Origin: 66-474 sp051954935
Lineage (GTDB): Bacteria; Pseudomonadota; Gammaproteobacteria; Xanthomonadales; Rhodanobacteraceae
Assembly (NCBI GenBank): GCA_051954935.1
Contig: JBQCHG010000024.1
Span: 1 to 64,000 of the forward strand
Direction of reading: 5' to 3'
DNA: 64,000 bases
Under the pieces are notes generated by a model. It did no database searches and was not told where the DNA came from. It worked only from the letters and a program-made list of their open reading frames with translations. A program made the position numbers and the translations under genes. Each line of letters begins with the position of its first letter. Position 1 is the stretch's first letter. This document shows positions 53,006 to 61,997 of this stretch, in pieces.

Positions 53006-53977
53006 ATGGACACCACTCTCACCCGATCCGAACCGGCGCAGCGCGACGAGCGAGAGCTCGACCGGGAGTTGCGCAAGCGCCTCGATGCCGCGCTCGCGCA
53101 GATCAACAGTGTCCTCCTCGGCAAGCAGCACCAGGTCCGTCTGGCTTTCGCCTGCCTGCTCGCCGGCGGCCACCTGCTGATCGAGGACGTTCCGGGCGTG
53201 GGCAAGACCACGCTGGCGCATGCGATGGCAGCCACTTTCGACCTGGTGTTCCAGCGCATCCAGTTCACCTCGGACCTGCTGCCCTCGGACATCGTCGGTG
53301 TGAGCGTGTACGAACGAGAGACCGGCACCTTCCGTTTCCATCCCGGCCCGGTGTTCGCGCAGTTGCTGCTCGCAGACGAGATCAACCGCGCGACGCCGAA
53401 GACGCAGAGCGCGCTGCTGGAGGCTATGGCCGAGGGCCAGGTCACCATCGACGGCGTCAGCCGCGCGCTAACCGCTCCCTTCTTCGTGGTCGCGACACAG
53501 AACCCGCTGGACCTCGCGGGCACCTATCCGTTGCCGGATTCCCAGCTCGACCGCTTCATGCTGCGGATCTCGCTGGACTATCCGAATGCGGACGCGGAGC
53601 GCGCGCTGCTCACCGGAGAGGATCGGCTGCAGCTCATCGGCCGGCTCTCGCCGTGCCTGGACGTGAAAGACATAGACCGCCTGCGCGCGCGCGCGCGCGC
53701 CGTGCTGGCCAGTCCCGCGCTGCTGGACTACCTGCAGGCATTGCTGGCTGCCAGCCGCAAACATGCCGAAGCCAAGGTGGGCTTGTCGCCACGTGCGGGC
53801 CTTGCCCTGCTCGCCGCGGCGCGAGCCTGGGCGCTGCTGGGCGGACGCGAGTACGTGATTCCGGAAGACCTGCAGGCAGTGTTCGTCGCCGTCGCCGCGC
53901 ATCGCCTGATCCCGGCGCGCGGCAGCACGCGCGAAGCGCTTGCCCGAACGTTGCTGGCGGAAGTTCCGGTCTCCTGA
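53006..53977 (+). CDS. MoxR-type AAA+ ATPase (323 aa)
   Basis: P-loop LIEDVPGVGKTTLAHAMA (about residues 55-72), Walker B LLADEINRATPKTQSALLEAM, sensor ATQNPLDLAGTYPLPDSQLDRFML. MoxR proteins act with a DUF58 and a transglutaminase partner, as seen here. Confidence 0.92.
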   Translation: MDTTLTRSEPAQRDERELDRELRKRLDAALAQINSVLLGKQHQVRLAFACLLAGGHLLIEDVPGVGKTTLAHAMAATFDLVFQRIQFTSDLLPSDIVGVSVYERETGTFRFHPGPVFAQLLLADEINRATPKTQSALLEAMAEGQVTIDGVSRALTAPFFVVATQNPLDLAGTYPLPDSQLDRFMLRISLDYPNADAERALLTGEDRLQLIGRLSPCLDVKDIDRLRARARAVLASPALLDYLQALLAASRKHAEAKVGLSPRAGLALLAAARAWALLGGREYVIPEDLQAVFVAVAAHRLIPARGSTREALARTLLAEVPVS

Positions 53978-53978
53978 G

Positions 53979-54941
53979 ATGAACGTCGCGGTGCGCAGTT
54001 GGCGGGATGCGCTGGTCGCGCGCGCCGAGCGGCGCCTGCCCGCCCTGACGCGATTACGGCAACCCGAGCCGCTGCCGGTCGAGCTGCATCGCCGACGCAT
54101 CTACATCCTTCCGACCGCATCCGGCATCGGCTTCGGCGTGCTGCTCGCGGTGATGCTGGTCGGCGCGTTGAATTACCAGAACAATGCGGCACTGCTGCTG
54201 ACCTGCCTGCTCGGCGCAACCGTGATCAACAGCATGCTGAGCGCATTCCGCGCGCTGCACGGTTTGCGCATCACCCGCATCCAGGCGGGGCACGCCTGCG
54301 CCGGCGAGCTGCTGCCGCTGCAACTGGAAATCGACACCTGCGGCCGGGCACGCCATGCGCTGTGCCTGGATCTCGACGACGCAACGCACGCGTTCTCGCT
54401 GGATACGCGTGGTGGCGAAACGACGCTCGCGATGCCCACCGAACGCCGCGGCTGGAATCGCGTGCCGCGTATGCGCATCTCCAGCACGCTGCCGTTCGGA
54501 CTGTTCCGCGCGTGGAGCTGGATCACCCCCGAGCACGAAGTGCTGGTCTACCCGCGTGCGCTGGCCGGACCGCCGCCGCCGCCCGACGAGGATGACGGCG
54601 TGCAACGTGCGCACGGCGACGAGGATTACGCGCAGTTGCGCGAATACCATTTCGGCGATCCGCTCAAGCGCGTGGCCTGGAAGGCGAGCGCGCGCCATGA
54701 CCGGCTGCTGATCCGCGAACTGGATTCCGCCGCGCACGACGCGCCCCAGCGCTTCGACTGGGCGATGCTGCATGGGCTTGATCGCGAGACACGCATCAGC
54801 CGCCTTGCCGGCTGGGTGCGCGAGGCTCACGCCGCCGGCCGCACGTGGACGCTGGTGCTGCCGGATGCGCGCACCCTCGGCCCGGAAGCGGACAATGCGC
54901 ACTATCACCGCTGCATGGCCGCGCTCGCCCTGCTGCCATGA
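53979..54941 (+). CDS. DUF58 membrane protein (320 aa)
   Basis: Two N-terminal helices (about residues 42-82) and a DUF58 core with LREYHFGDPLKRVAWKASAR. It starts one base after the moxR stop codon and overlaps the next gene by four bases. Confidence 0.9.
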   Translation: MNVAVRSWRDALVARAERRLPALTRLRQPEPLPVELHRRRIYILPTASGIGFGVLLAVMLVGALNYQNNAALLLTCLLGATVINSMLSAFRALHGLRITRIQAGHACAGELLPLQLEIDTCGRARHALCLDLDDATHAFSLDTRGGETTLAMPTERRGWNRVPRMRISSTLPFGLFRAWSWITPEHEVLVYPRALAGPPPPPDEDDGVQRAHGDEDYAQLREYHFGDPLKRVAWKASARHDRLLIRELDSAAHDAPQRFDWAMLHGLDRETRISRLAGWVREAHAAGRTWTLVLPDARTLGPEADNAHYHRCMAALALLP

Positions 54942-56962
54942 ACATCGCCTACGCCAGCTCCGAACGGCAGACGCTCGCGGCAGCGGATGAGCGCAGTGCC
55001 CCGCCCCCCGAAATTAAGGACGGTCTCGACCGCCGCGCCTTCGATCTTCTGTGCCTGACGGTCGCTTGCGTGCTGGCGGCGCACATCGCGCACCTCCCGC
55101 CGTGGCTGGCCGCCGCGCTGAGCGGACTGTTGCTCCTGCGCTGGCTGCAGCGGCGCACGCAGCGCGGACAAATTCCCGGGCTGGCGCGCATCGTGCTCGT
55201 GGTCGCGTTGCCGGTAGCCATCATCACCACCTACGGTTCGCCGTTCGGCCGCACTCCCGGCAGCGCGCTCGCGGTCGGATTGCTGGTTTTGAAATTGCTG
55301 GAAAGCGAACGCGCGCGCGATGCGCGCATGGCGGTCGGGTTCTGTTGCTTCGTCCTGATGAGCGCGCTGCTGTTCACGCAGTCGTTGCCGATGACGCTGC
55401 TGGTCGCGTTCGCCCTGCTGCCGGGATTCGCCTGCCTGCGCGCGCTCCAGCCGGATGCACAGCCGCGCCAATACGTGCGCGCCTTCGCACCCGGCGCATG
55501 GCTGCTGCTGGCGGCGATGCCGCTCGCATTGCTGGGTTTCGTGTTCGTGCCGCGGCTGGCTACTCCGCTCTGGGGCGCGCCCGGCGCGGACAACGCGCGC
55601 ACCGGCGTCAGCGATCGCATGGCGCCAGGCGATCTGGCCGACCTGCTGATTGACGACAGCGTGGCGATGCGCGTGGGTTTCGACGGCACGCCGCCGCCGA
55701 AAGCGGAGCGCTATTTTCGCGGCGTGGTGCTGTGGTACTTCGACGGCCGCGCCTGGGTGCCCGGCGTGGCGGGCATCCGCAACGGCACGCCGCAGCCCCT
55801 GCACGCGCACGGTCCCGTGGTCGGTTACGACGTGACCCTGGAACCCACCAAAAGACATTGGCTTTTCGCGCTGGACATGCCGCTGGACGCGGGTGGCGCG
55901 GTTCTGGATGCCGACCGCACGCTCCGCCGCGACAAGCCGGTCGACAACACGATCACCTACCACGTCGATTCGGTGTTGCAATACGTGCTGGCGCCGGAGC
56001 TCGATCCGCGCCTGCGCCGTGCGGCGCTGGAAATTCCGCAGGGCTACGATCCGCGCGCCGTAGCGTTGGCGGAGTCCTGGCGCAACCGCTACGGCAGCGA
56101 CGACGCGGCGATCGTGCGCGCGGCGCTGGACCTTTTCCGTGACGGCGGCTTCGCCTACAACCTCGCGGCGCCACCGCTCGGCCGCGACAGCATCGACGAT
56201 TTCCTGTTCGGCACGAAGCAGGGTTACTGCGAGCATTACGCCGGCGCGTTCACCTTCCTGATGCGCGCGGCCGGCGTCCCGGCGCGCGTGGTGGCCGGTT
56301 ACCACGGCGGTTTCTGGAACGACTACGCGCACTACCTGCTGGTGCGGCAATCGGATGCCCACGCCTGGTCGGAAGTGTGGCTGCGCGGACGCGGCTGGGT
56401 GCGCGTGGACCCCACCGCGGTCGTGCGTCGCGTGATCAGCGCCGGTGGAGGCGCGATCGGCAGCGGGAGCGGTGATGAAGGAGGCGACTGGCTCACGGGC
56501 TTGCGCGATCGGCTGGACATCGTCAATCGGCTCTGGGATCGCGGGGTGATCGGCTTCAACGCGCTGCGCCAGAGCGAGCTGCTCGCGCCCTTCGGCATAC
56601 CGCATTTGGAATGGGGCCAGCTCGCGATTGCGCTGGCGACGGGCATCGTGGTGATCCTCGGCATCGGCATGCTGACCGCCCTGCGGCGCCCACGCGTACG
56701 CCCGCGCGATGCGCTGGAAGCCGCGCAATTTCGGCTACAGGCAAAACTCGCGCGGCATGGCTGCGGACGTGCCGCGCACGAGGGCCCGCGCGACTTCTTC
56801 GCCCGCTGCATGCTGGCCCTGCCGCACAGCCGCTTTGAACTGAACGCGCTTGCGGAGGCATACATATCATTGCGATACGGCCATTCCGCACCGCCGGCTG
56901 AATCGGTACGCAATTATTCACGTGCCGTGCGCGCCTTCCGTGTACGCGGCGTGGTGAAATAG
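54938..56962 (+). CDS. tgpA: TgpA-type membrane transglutaminase (674 aa)
   Basis: Five or six N-terminal helices (about 25-215), a periplasmic transglutaminase-like domain with Cys431 (KQGYCEHYAGAF), His475 (DAHAWSEVW) and Asp491 (RVDPT), a further helix (about 565-590) and a cytosolic DUF4129-like tail. The TgpA family is linked to envelope protein modification; the substrate is unknown. Confidence 0.9.
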   Translation: MNIAYASSERQTLAAADERSAPPPEIKDGLDRRAFDLLCLTVACVLAAHIAHLPPWLAAALSGLLLLRWLQRRTQRGQIPGLARIVLVVALPVAIITTYGSPFGRTPGSALAVGLLVLKLLESERARDARMAVGFCCFVLMSALLFTQSLPMTLLVAFALLPGFACLRALQPDAQPRQYVRAFAPGAWLLLAAMPLALLGFVFVPRLATPLWGAPGADNARTGVSDRMAPGDLADLLIDDSVAMRVGFDGTPPPKAERYFRGVVLWYFDGRAWVPGVAGIRNGTPQPLHAHGPVVGYDVTLEPTKRHWLFALDMPLDAGGAVLDADRTLRRDKPVDNTITYHVDSVLQYVLAPELDPRLRRAALEIPQGYDPRAVALAESWRNRYGSDDAAIVRAALDLFRDGGFAYNLAAPPLGRDSIDDFLFGTKQGYCEHYAGAFTFLMRAAGVPARVVAGYHGGFWNDYAHYLLVRQSDAHAWSEVWLRGRGWVRVDPTAVVRRVISAGGGAIGSGSGDEGGDWLTGLRDRLDIVNRLWDRGVIGFNALRQSELLAPFGIPHLEWGQLAIALATGIVVILGIGMLTALRRPRVRPRDALEAAQFRLQAKLARHGCGRAAHEGPRDFFARCMLALPHSRFELNALAEAYISLRYGHSAPPAESVRNYSRAVRAFRVRGVVK

Positions 56963-57042
56963 ATTCATTGTGGTTGAAATGAAAGCGCAAGGACTGCGGT
57001 CATCCATTTAACCGCGCTCATCAGGCGCAAGCGAGGCACGCC

Positions 57043-57615
57043 ATGTCACGCCCACTGATCCTTCCCGCCCTTCTCGCCGTGGGCTTGAGCGCCTGCGCAA
57101 CCGTTCCGCAGGAATTGGCGGGCACCTACACGACCGTCACCCCCGACAACGCAGCCGCGGTACAGGGTACCCGCGTGCGCTGGGGCGGGCGCATCATCCA
57201 GACCGAACCGCAGGAACGCGAGACCTGCTTCTTCGTGCTCGACGAGCCGCTCGACTCGCAAGCACGCCCGGAGCGAAGGGAAGAAAGCCGCGGCCGCTTC
57301 GTCGCATGCAAGCAGGGTTTTTATGATCCCGAGATTTACGCCAAGGGCCGCGACATCACCGTGACCGGGACGGTGGGTGGCAGCGAAACGCGCAAGGTCG
57401 GCGGCTTCGATTACGTCTATCCGCGCGTGAATGCGGACGTGGTGTACCTGTGGCCCAAACGCCCGATGTACACGCCGGGTCCGTATTACTACAGCCCGTT
57501 CTACGACCCCTTTTATGACCCGTTCTGGGGATTCGGCCCGGGGCCGTTCTTCTTTCCGCCACGCGTGATCGTGGTGCGGCCTCCACCGCCGCCACCGCCG
57601 CCGAAGAAAGGCTGA
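57043..57615 (+). CDS. slp: Slp-family outer-membrane lipoprotein (190 aa)
   Basis: Lipobox LSAC (about Cys17). Slp-like domain: VRWGGRIIQTEPQERETCFFVLDEPLDSQARP, RFVACKQGFYDPEIYAKGRDITVTGTV. The aromatic/Pro-rich tail (YYYSPFYDPFYDPFWG, PPPPPPPPKKG) is longer than usual. Confidence 0.88.
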   Translation: MSRPLILPALLAVGLSACATVPQELAGTYTTVTPDNAAAVQGTRVRWGGRIIQTEPQERETCFFVLDEPLDSQARPERREESRGRFVACKQGFYDPEIYAKGRDITVTGTVGGSETRKVGGFDYVYPRVNADVVYLWPKRPMYTPGPYYYSPFYDPFYDPFWGFGPGPFFFPPRVIVVRPPPPPPPPKKG

Positions 57616-57625
57616 TGCTCTGCGC

Positions 57626-57646
57626 GACGCCCGCGGCGCGGGCGTC
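57626..57646. terminator. Hairpin between convergent slp and hinT
   Basis: GACGCCCGC (57626-57634) pairs exactly with GCGGGCGTC (57638-57646). No T run, but the position between convergent genes fits a shared end. Confidence 0.5.
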
Positions 57647-57666
57647 GTCCGTTGCACGTCTGGTCG

Positions 57667-58011
57667 TCAGACCATGCCTTCGCGCATGTGCTTGCCCGCG
57701 AGCAGGTGCACGTGCAGGTGATAGACGGTCTGACCGCCGTTCTTGTTGCAGTTGATCACGCAACGATAGCCCTGCTCCGCGAATCCCTCGCGTTTCGCGT
57801 ATTCCGCCGCCGCCAGCAGCAACCTGCCCAGCAATGCCGCGTCCTCCGCGCGGACGTCGTTGAGCGTGGAGAAACTCTTCTTCGGCACGAACAGCACGTG
57901 CACCGGCGCCTGCGGCGCGATGTCGCGGAACGCCAGGATGTCGTCGTCCTCGTAAACGATGTCGGCGGGCAACTCGCGGCGGATGATCTTGTCGAAGAGC
58001 GTGTCGGGCAT
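57667..58011 (-). CDS. hinT: HIT-family purine nucleoside phosphoramidase (114 aa)
   Basis: Histidine triad hydrolase of adenosine phosphoramidates. The triad is HLHVHLLAG near residue 100. FRDIAPQAPVHVLFVPKK and NGGQTVYHLHVH match HinT. It ends the minus-strand string after recR. Confidence 0.94.
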   Translation of the reverse strand: MPDTLFDKIIRRELPADIVYEDDDILAFRDIAPQAPVHVLFVPKKSFSTLNDVRAEDAALLGRLLLAAAEYAKREGFAEQGYRCVINCNKNGGQTVYHLHVHLLAGKHMREGMV

Positions 58012-58020
58012 GGTGGCTAC

Positions 58021-58623
58021 CTACTCCAGCGTTTGTCGCGAGCCGAACGCGTGCGCCAGCGTCCCGCGATCCACATATTCGAGCTCACCGCCCAATGGCA
58101 CGCCATGAGCAAGGCGTGTGGCGCGAATGGAGGCCGCGCGCGCCAACCCTGAAAGCCAGTGCGCGGTCGCCTCGCCTTCCACGGTCGGATTGGTCGCGAT
58201 CACCAGCTCCTGGATTTCGCCTTCGCGCAGGCGACGTTCCAGCAGATCACGACCGAGCTCTTCCGGGCCCAGGCCGTCGAGTGGCGAAAGCCGGCCCATC
58301 AGCACGAAATAGCGCCCGCGGAATCCGGTGGCCTGTTCGATCGCCAGCAAGTCGGCCGGCGTCTCCACGATGCACAGCGTGTGCGCGTCGCGCGCAGGGC
58401 TGGCGCACAGCGCGCACAATTCCGCCTCGCTGAAGTTGCGGCAGCGCGCGCAATGGCCGATGCGCTGCATCGCCGAATCCAGCACCTTGGACAATCGCGT
58501 GCCCCCCTGGCGATCGCGCTCGAGCAGATGGAACGCCATCCGCTGCGCGCTCTTGGCGCCCACGCCGGGCAGGCAGCGCAGCGCTTCGATAAGTTCGGCG
58601 AGGAGGTTGGAACCGTTGCTCAT
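58021..58623 (-). CDS. recR: Recombination protein RecR (200 aa)
   Basis: Works with RecF/RecO in gap repair. LRCLPGVGAKSAQRMAFHLL (helix-hairpin-helix), a four-Cys zinc finger (CARCRNFSEAELCALC) and a Toprim domain with VEGEATAHWL. Its start shares one base with the ybaB stop. Confidence 0.96.
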   Translation of the reverse strand: MSNGSNLLAELIEALRCLPGVGAKSAQRMAFHLLERDRQGGTRLSKVLDSAMQRIGHCARCRNFSEAELCALCASPARDAHTLCIVETPADLLAIEQATGFRGRYFVLMGRLSPLDGLGPEELGRDLLERRLREGEIQELVIATNPTVEGEATAHWLSGLARAASIRATRLAHGVPLGGELEYVDRGTLAHAFGSRQTLE

Positions 58624-58946
58624 CAGAAGGGCATCTTGAATCCCGGCGGAAGATTCAACCCCTGCGTCACGCCGCCGAGTTTCTGCTGGCTGGCTTCGGC
58701 GACCTTGTTGACCGCGTCGTTCACCGCCGCCGCGATCATGTCCTCGGCCATCTCGGGGTCGTCCGCCATCAGCTTGCGATCCACCTGCACCCGGCGCACC
58801 TCGTGACGACCGGTCATGGTGACACTCACCATGCCGCCTCCGGCGTTGCCGGTGACCTCAAGCTTCGCGATCTCTTCCTGCGCGCGCTTCATCTCTTCCT
58901 GCATGCGCTGCGCCTGCTGCATCAATTGTCCGATTTGACCTTTCAT
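58623..58946 (-). CDS. ybaB: Nucleoid-associated protein YbaB/EbfC (107 aa)
   Basis: Small DNA-binding dimer: MKGQIGQLMQQAQRMQEEMK, VTGNAGGGMVSVTMTGRHEVRRV. It sits between dnaX and recR in the conserved order. Confidence 0.95.
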   Translation of the reverse strand: MKGQIGQLMQQAQRMQEEMKRAQEEIAKLEVTGNAGGGMVSVTMTGRHEVRRVQVDRKLMADDPEMAEDMIAAAVNDAVNKVAEASQQKLGGVTQGLNLPPGFKMPF

Positions 58947-58952
58947 GACCCG

Positions 58953-60641
58953 TTACTTCGTGTTGAGTGGACGAATACTTTCAGGAATCACGCGCGCGCC
59001 GAATTCGCGCTGCATCTGTTGCACCAGCGGATCCTCTTCGATCGCGCGCGCGGCGGCAGCCTGCTCCGCCGATTGCGCGCGCGCGGCGCGCGCGGCCGGC
59101 GTCTCGACCGCCTTGTCGCTGATGAAGCGCAGTCGCAACGGTTTGCCCAACGCTTCTCCGAGTTGCCGCTGCAATGCCTCGCCCAGCGAATCGGCCATGG
59201 GCTGATGCTCGGGCTTGATCGCCAGCGTAAGCATCGAGCCGTCCAGCGACTTCGGTGCTGCATGACGCGCGAGTTGCCCGACCGGACCGCCGAGCCCGGC
59301 GCGCACGATCCATTGCTCCCAGTCCGGCATGCCGCCGGCGCCGAGCGCCAGCGGTTCGCGGTTGAGCGCGGACTCGGGCTCCGCGATAGCCATTTGGGGC
59401 GACGCGTTGCTCTCGCGCGCAGGCGCCGGTGCTGCAGCGCCACGCTCGTGCGCACTTGCTCTCGGTGCATCGTGACGCGTTGACGCAGGGTGCCCGCGCC
59501 CGCCCGTGCCCGCAGAGGTTGCCGGGCTTGATTCGCCCGCTGGCCTGGCGCCGCCCGTATCGGTGCGGAAACCCAGCATGCGCAGCAGCGCCATCTCGAA
59601 ACCGGTGCGCGGATCGGGTGCGTAGGGCAACTCGCGGCGACCGTTCAGCGCGAACTGATACCAGAGCTGCACGTCTTCCGGATCGATGCGCTGCGCCAAC
59701 CCGGCGATCTGCGCATCATCCGCCGCGCCATCGGCGGTGAATCCCGGCACCAGTTGCCGCAACTGGATGCGGTGCAAGGCTCCCGCGAGTTGATCGAGCA
59801 CGCCGCCGAAGTCCGGGGCCAGCGCCGCCACGCGATCGGCTTCCGCCAGCAGCGCTTTGCCGTCGCCCGCCGCAAGCGCATCGAGCAGCGCGCCGACTTC
59901 GCTGCCGGCAATGGTGCCGAGCATCGCGCGCACGTCGTCCGCACGCAGTTCGCCGCCGCCATGCGCGATGGCCTGGTCGAGCAGCGAAAGTCCGTCGCGC
60001 AACGAACCATCCGCTCCGCGCGCGAGTTCGACGATCGCTTCGTCCTGGAACTGCACGCCTTCGGCGGCGAGGATCATCCGCATCTGCTGCGCGATCTGCT
60101 CCGGCAGCAAACGCTTGAGCGAAAATTTGAGGCAACGCGACAGCACCGTCACCGGCAGCTTCTGCGGGTCGGTCGTTGCGAGCAGGAATTTCACGTGCTC
60201 CGGCGGTTCCTCGAGCGTCTTCAACAATGCATTGAAGGCGTTCCTGGAGAGCATGTGCACCTCGTCGATCAGGTACACCTTGAAGCGGCCGCGCGACGGC
60301 GCGTACTGCGCGTTCTCGATCACCTCCCGCACATCGTCCACGCCGGTGTTGCTGGCCGCGTCGATCTCGATCAGGTCCACGAATCGGCCTGCGTCCACCG
60401 CCGTGCACACCGCACATTCGCCGCACGGATGCGAGGACTGCCCGCGCTCGCAGTTCAGCGATTTGGCGAAGATGCGCGCGATGGTGGTCTTGCCCACGCC
60501 GCGCGTGCCCGTGAACAGATATGCGTGATGCATGCGCCCGGAATCCAGCGCGTGGCCGAGCGCACGGACCACGTGCTCCTGGCCGACCAGTTCGGAGAAG
60601 GTTTTCGGCCGCCACTTGCGGGCGAGGACTTGATAGGACAT
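58953..60641 (-). CDS. dnaX: DNA polymerase III subunits tau/gamma (562 aa)
   Basis: Clamp-loader ATPase. MSYQVLARKWRPKTFSELVGQ start at ATG 60641, P-loop GTRGVGKTTIARIFAK, zinc cysteines CERGQSSHPCGECAVC, LIDEVHMLSRNAFNALLKTLEEPPEH. After a Pro/Ala/Ser linker (about 360-425), the tau C-domain follows. The frame continues upstream through the SRP RNA but that part is not coding. Confidence 0.95.
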   Translation of the reverse strand: MSYQVLARKWRPKTFSELVGQEHVVRALGHALDSGRMHHAYLFTGTRGVGKTTIARIFAKSLNCERGQSSHPCGECAVCTAVDAGRFVDLIEIDAASNTGVDDVREVIENAQYAPSRGRFKVYLIDEVHMLSRNAFNALLKTLEEPPEHVKFLLATTDPQKLPVTVLSRCLKFSLKRLLPEQIAQQMRMILAAEGVQFQDEAIVELARGADGSLRDGLSLLDQAIAHGGGELRADDVRAMLGTIAGSEVGALLDALAAGDGKALLAEADRVAALAPDFGGVLDQLAGALHRIQLRQLVPGFTADGAADDAQIAGLAQRIDPEDVQLWYQFALNGRRELPYAPDPRTGFEMALLRMLGFRTDTGGARPAGESSPATSAGTGGRGHPASTRHDAPRASAHERGAAAPAPARESNASPQMAIAEPESALNREPLALGAGGMPDWEQWIVRAGLGGPVGQLARHAAPKSLDGSMLTLAIKPEHQPMADSLGEALQRQLGEALGKPLRLRFISDKAVETPAARAARAQSAEQAAAARAIEEDPLVQQMQREFGARVIPESIRPLNTK

Positions 60642-60724
60642 CGGCACGATACTCGGGGCGAAGGGGCATTGTGCCAAGCCACCGCAGCGCGCGCCACGCG
60701 CGATTTCACGTGCGCAAAAGGCGG

Positions 60725-60830
60725 CAGCCCCGCCAGCGTGACTCCGGCGCCCGAATCGAACGATACCGTTGCTGCCTTCCGGCCCTGGCGGGGTTTTCGA
60801 TCTATCGTCGCGGAGGCGCCAACGGGGCCA
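60725..60830 (-). ncRNA. ffs: Signal recognition particle RNA (4.5S type)
   Basis: Read on the minus strand, the conserved apical sequence CAGGGCCGGAAGGCAGCAAC is present. A 12-bp closing helix joins GCCCCGTTGGCG (60828-60817) to CGCTGGCGGGGC (60738-60727), with G-U pairs. T residues follow 3'. The place upstream of dnaX is common. Confidence 0.93.
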
Positions 60831-60850
60831 CCATAACGGAATTTGCGGCA

Positions 60851-60873
60851 ATAACTGCGGAGAGGGCGGGATT
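60851..60873. repeat. Partial copy of the tRNA-Ser 3' end
   Basis: GCGGAGAGGGCGGGATT (60857-60873) is identical to 61011-61027, the 3' part of tRNA-Ser, and the flanking AATAACT/AATAATTG are alike. Between the copies is a 9-bp inverted repeat CAAATTCGT/ACGAATTTG. It looks like an attachment-site scar or a partial tRNA duplication. Confidence 0.6.
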
Positions 60874-61008
60874 GTTCGCATCATCCCTGATGCTCGCCCC
60901 TCGCCACGCTCGGGGCCAACCTTGGGTTGTCCAAATTCGTTCCAGACGAATTTGTCGAACCGCGGATTCTCACCCGCCCTCAACAAAATTTTCGCTTTCC
61001 CAAATAAT

Positions 61009-61101
61009 TGGCGGAGAGGGCGGGATTCGAACCCGCGAAGCGGGGTTAAGCCGCTTACACACTTTCCAGGCGTGCTCCTTCAACCACTCGGACACCTCTC
61101 C
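61009..61101 (-). tRNA. tRNA-Ser (GGA anticodon)
   Basis: A 93-nt tRNA with long variable arm and encoded CCA. Acceptor GGAGAGG pairs with CCTCTCC; anticodon loop CTGGAAA gives GGA; the T arm is GCGGG-TTCGAAT-CCCGC. Confidence 0.96.
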
Positions 61102-61118
61102 GCGCCTGGGAACGCGAC

Positions 61119-61147
61119 AGGATAACGGCACCGGCCGATGCAGGCAA
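61119..61147 (-). promoter_or_regulatory. Promoter of tRNA-Ser
   Basis: On the minus strand TTGCCT (61147-61142) and TATCCT (61124-61119) have a 17-bp spacer, about 20 bp before the tRNA. Confidence 0.55.
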
Positions 61148-61320
61148 TGGAGGCGCGCCACGGAATCTCTGAAGAAGCGTTGCGAGCGAAGCCGCCACCC
61201 ATGGCGAAGAGCTCCGTGGTTGCGCGTCGCCGGAACGCAGGAACCGCGGCGTACACGTCAGTAGAATTCCGAGCACCGCCGGCGCGCAACATGCCGAGCG
61301 CAGCAGCTCATTCAGAGATT

Positions 61321-61737
61321 CTAAGGATGCAGCCACTCTACCTCGCCGCCTGTATAGCGCTCGTGCTTCCAGATCGGCACGCGCGACTTCACCTCGTCAA
61401 TCACGTAGCGGCAGGCGAGGAATGCGGCATCCCGGTGTGCGGCGCTCACGCCCACCCATACCGCGAGTTCACCCAGCGCAAGTTCGCCGATGCGGTGCAC
61501 GCATAGAGCTTGCGTGATTTCAAAACGGGCGAGTGCTTCCCCGATGATCCGCGCGCCCTCGGCTTCGGCAAGCTCCGCATAGGCTTCGTAGGCCAGTCCG
61601 CGCACGGCGCGACCCTCGTTGCGATCGCGGACGCGGCCTTCGAAGGTCACCACCGCACCGACGTGTCCGCTCTCCAGCTCGCGCAGGAGGTCCACTGCAT
61701 CAATCGCGGAGTCGCTCAGCGCAAACGGCTTCATCAT
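61321..61737 (-). CDS. moaE: Molybdopterin synthase catalytic subunit (138 aa)
   Basis: Transfers sulfur from MoaD to precursor Z. GAVVTFEGRVRDRNEGRAVRGLAYEAY, HRIGELALGELAVWVGVSAAHR and VPIWKHERYTGGEVEW (catalytic Lys) are typical. It overlaps moaD by four bases. Confidence 0.95.
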   Translation of the reverse strand: MMKPFALSDSAIDAVDLLRELESGHVGAVVTFEGRVRDRNEGRAVRGLAYEAYAELAEAEGARIIGEALARFEITQALCVHRIGELALGELAVWVGVSAAHRDAAFLACRYVIDEVKSRVPIWKHERYTGGEVEWLHP

Positions 61738-61973
61738 CCACCCGATACCGGCGGCAGGAAAGCCACCTCGTCACCATCACGCAGCGCGCATTCCCGATCC
61801 GCGAAGGCGCCGTTCACCGCCACGCGCACGCGCTCCAGCGGCATTTTGAATCCGTGCCGCGCCGCGGCGTCCGCGTACAGCGTACGCGGATCACGCGCAT
61901 CACTCGCAATGTCTTCCTGTGCACAACCAGCCGCATCGCGCAGCGAAGCGAAGTAAAGCAGCCTGTAATTCAT
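61734..61973 (-). CDS. moaD: Molybdopterin synthase sulfur-carrier subunit (79 aa)
   Basis: Ubiquitin-like protein ending in the required Gly-Gly (PPVSGG). LLYFASLRDAAG and VAVNGAFADRECALRDGDEVAFLPP are family text. Confidence 0.93.
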   Translation of the reverse strand: MNYRLLYFASLRDAAGCAQEDIASDARDPRTLYADAAARHGFKMPLERVRVAVNGAFADRECALRDGDEVAFLPPVSGG

Positions 61974-61997
61974 GGGGTGTAGTTCATGTGCCGTCGT

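Noticed and set aside
54905..56728. 607-codon minus-strand frame opposite tgpA
   Set aside because: Low-complexity Arg/His/Gln composition and no motif, whereas the plus strand has the transglutaminase triad.
60642..60986. N-terminal extension of dnaX through the SRP RNA
   Set aside because: MSYQVLARKWRP at 60641 is the conserved DnaX start and the upstream part encodes the SRP RNA.
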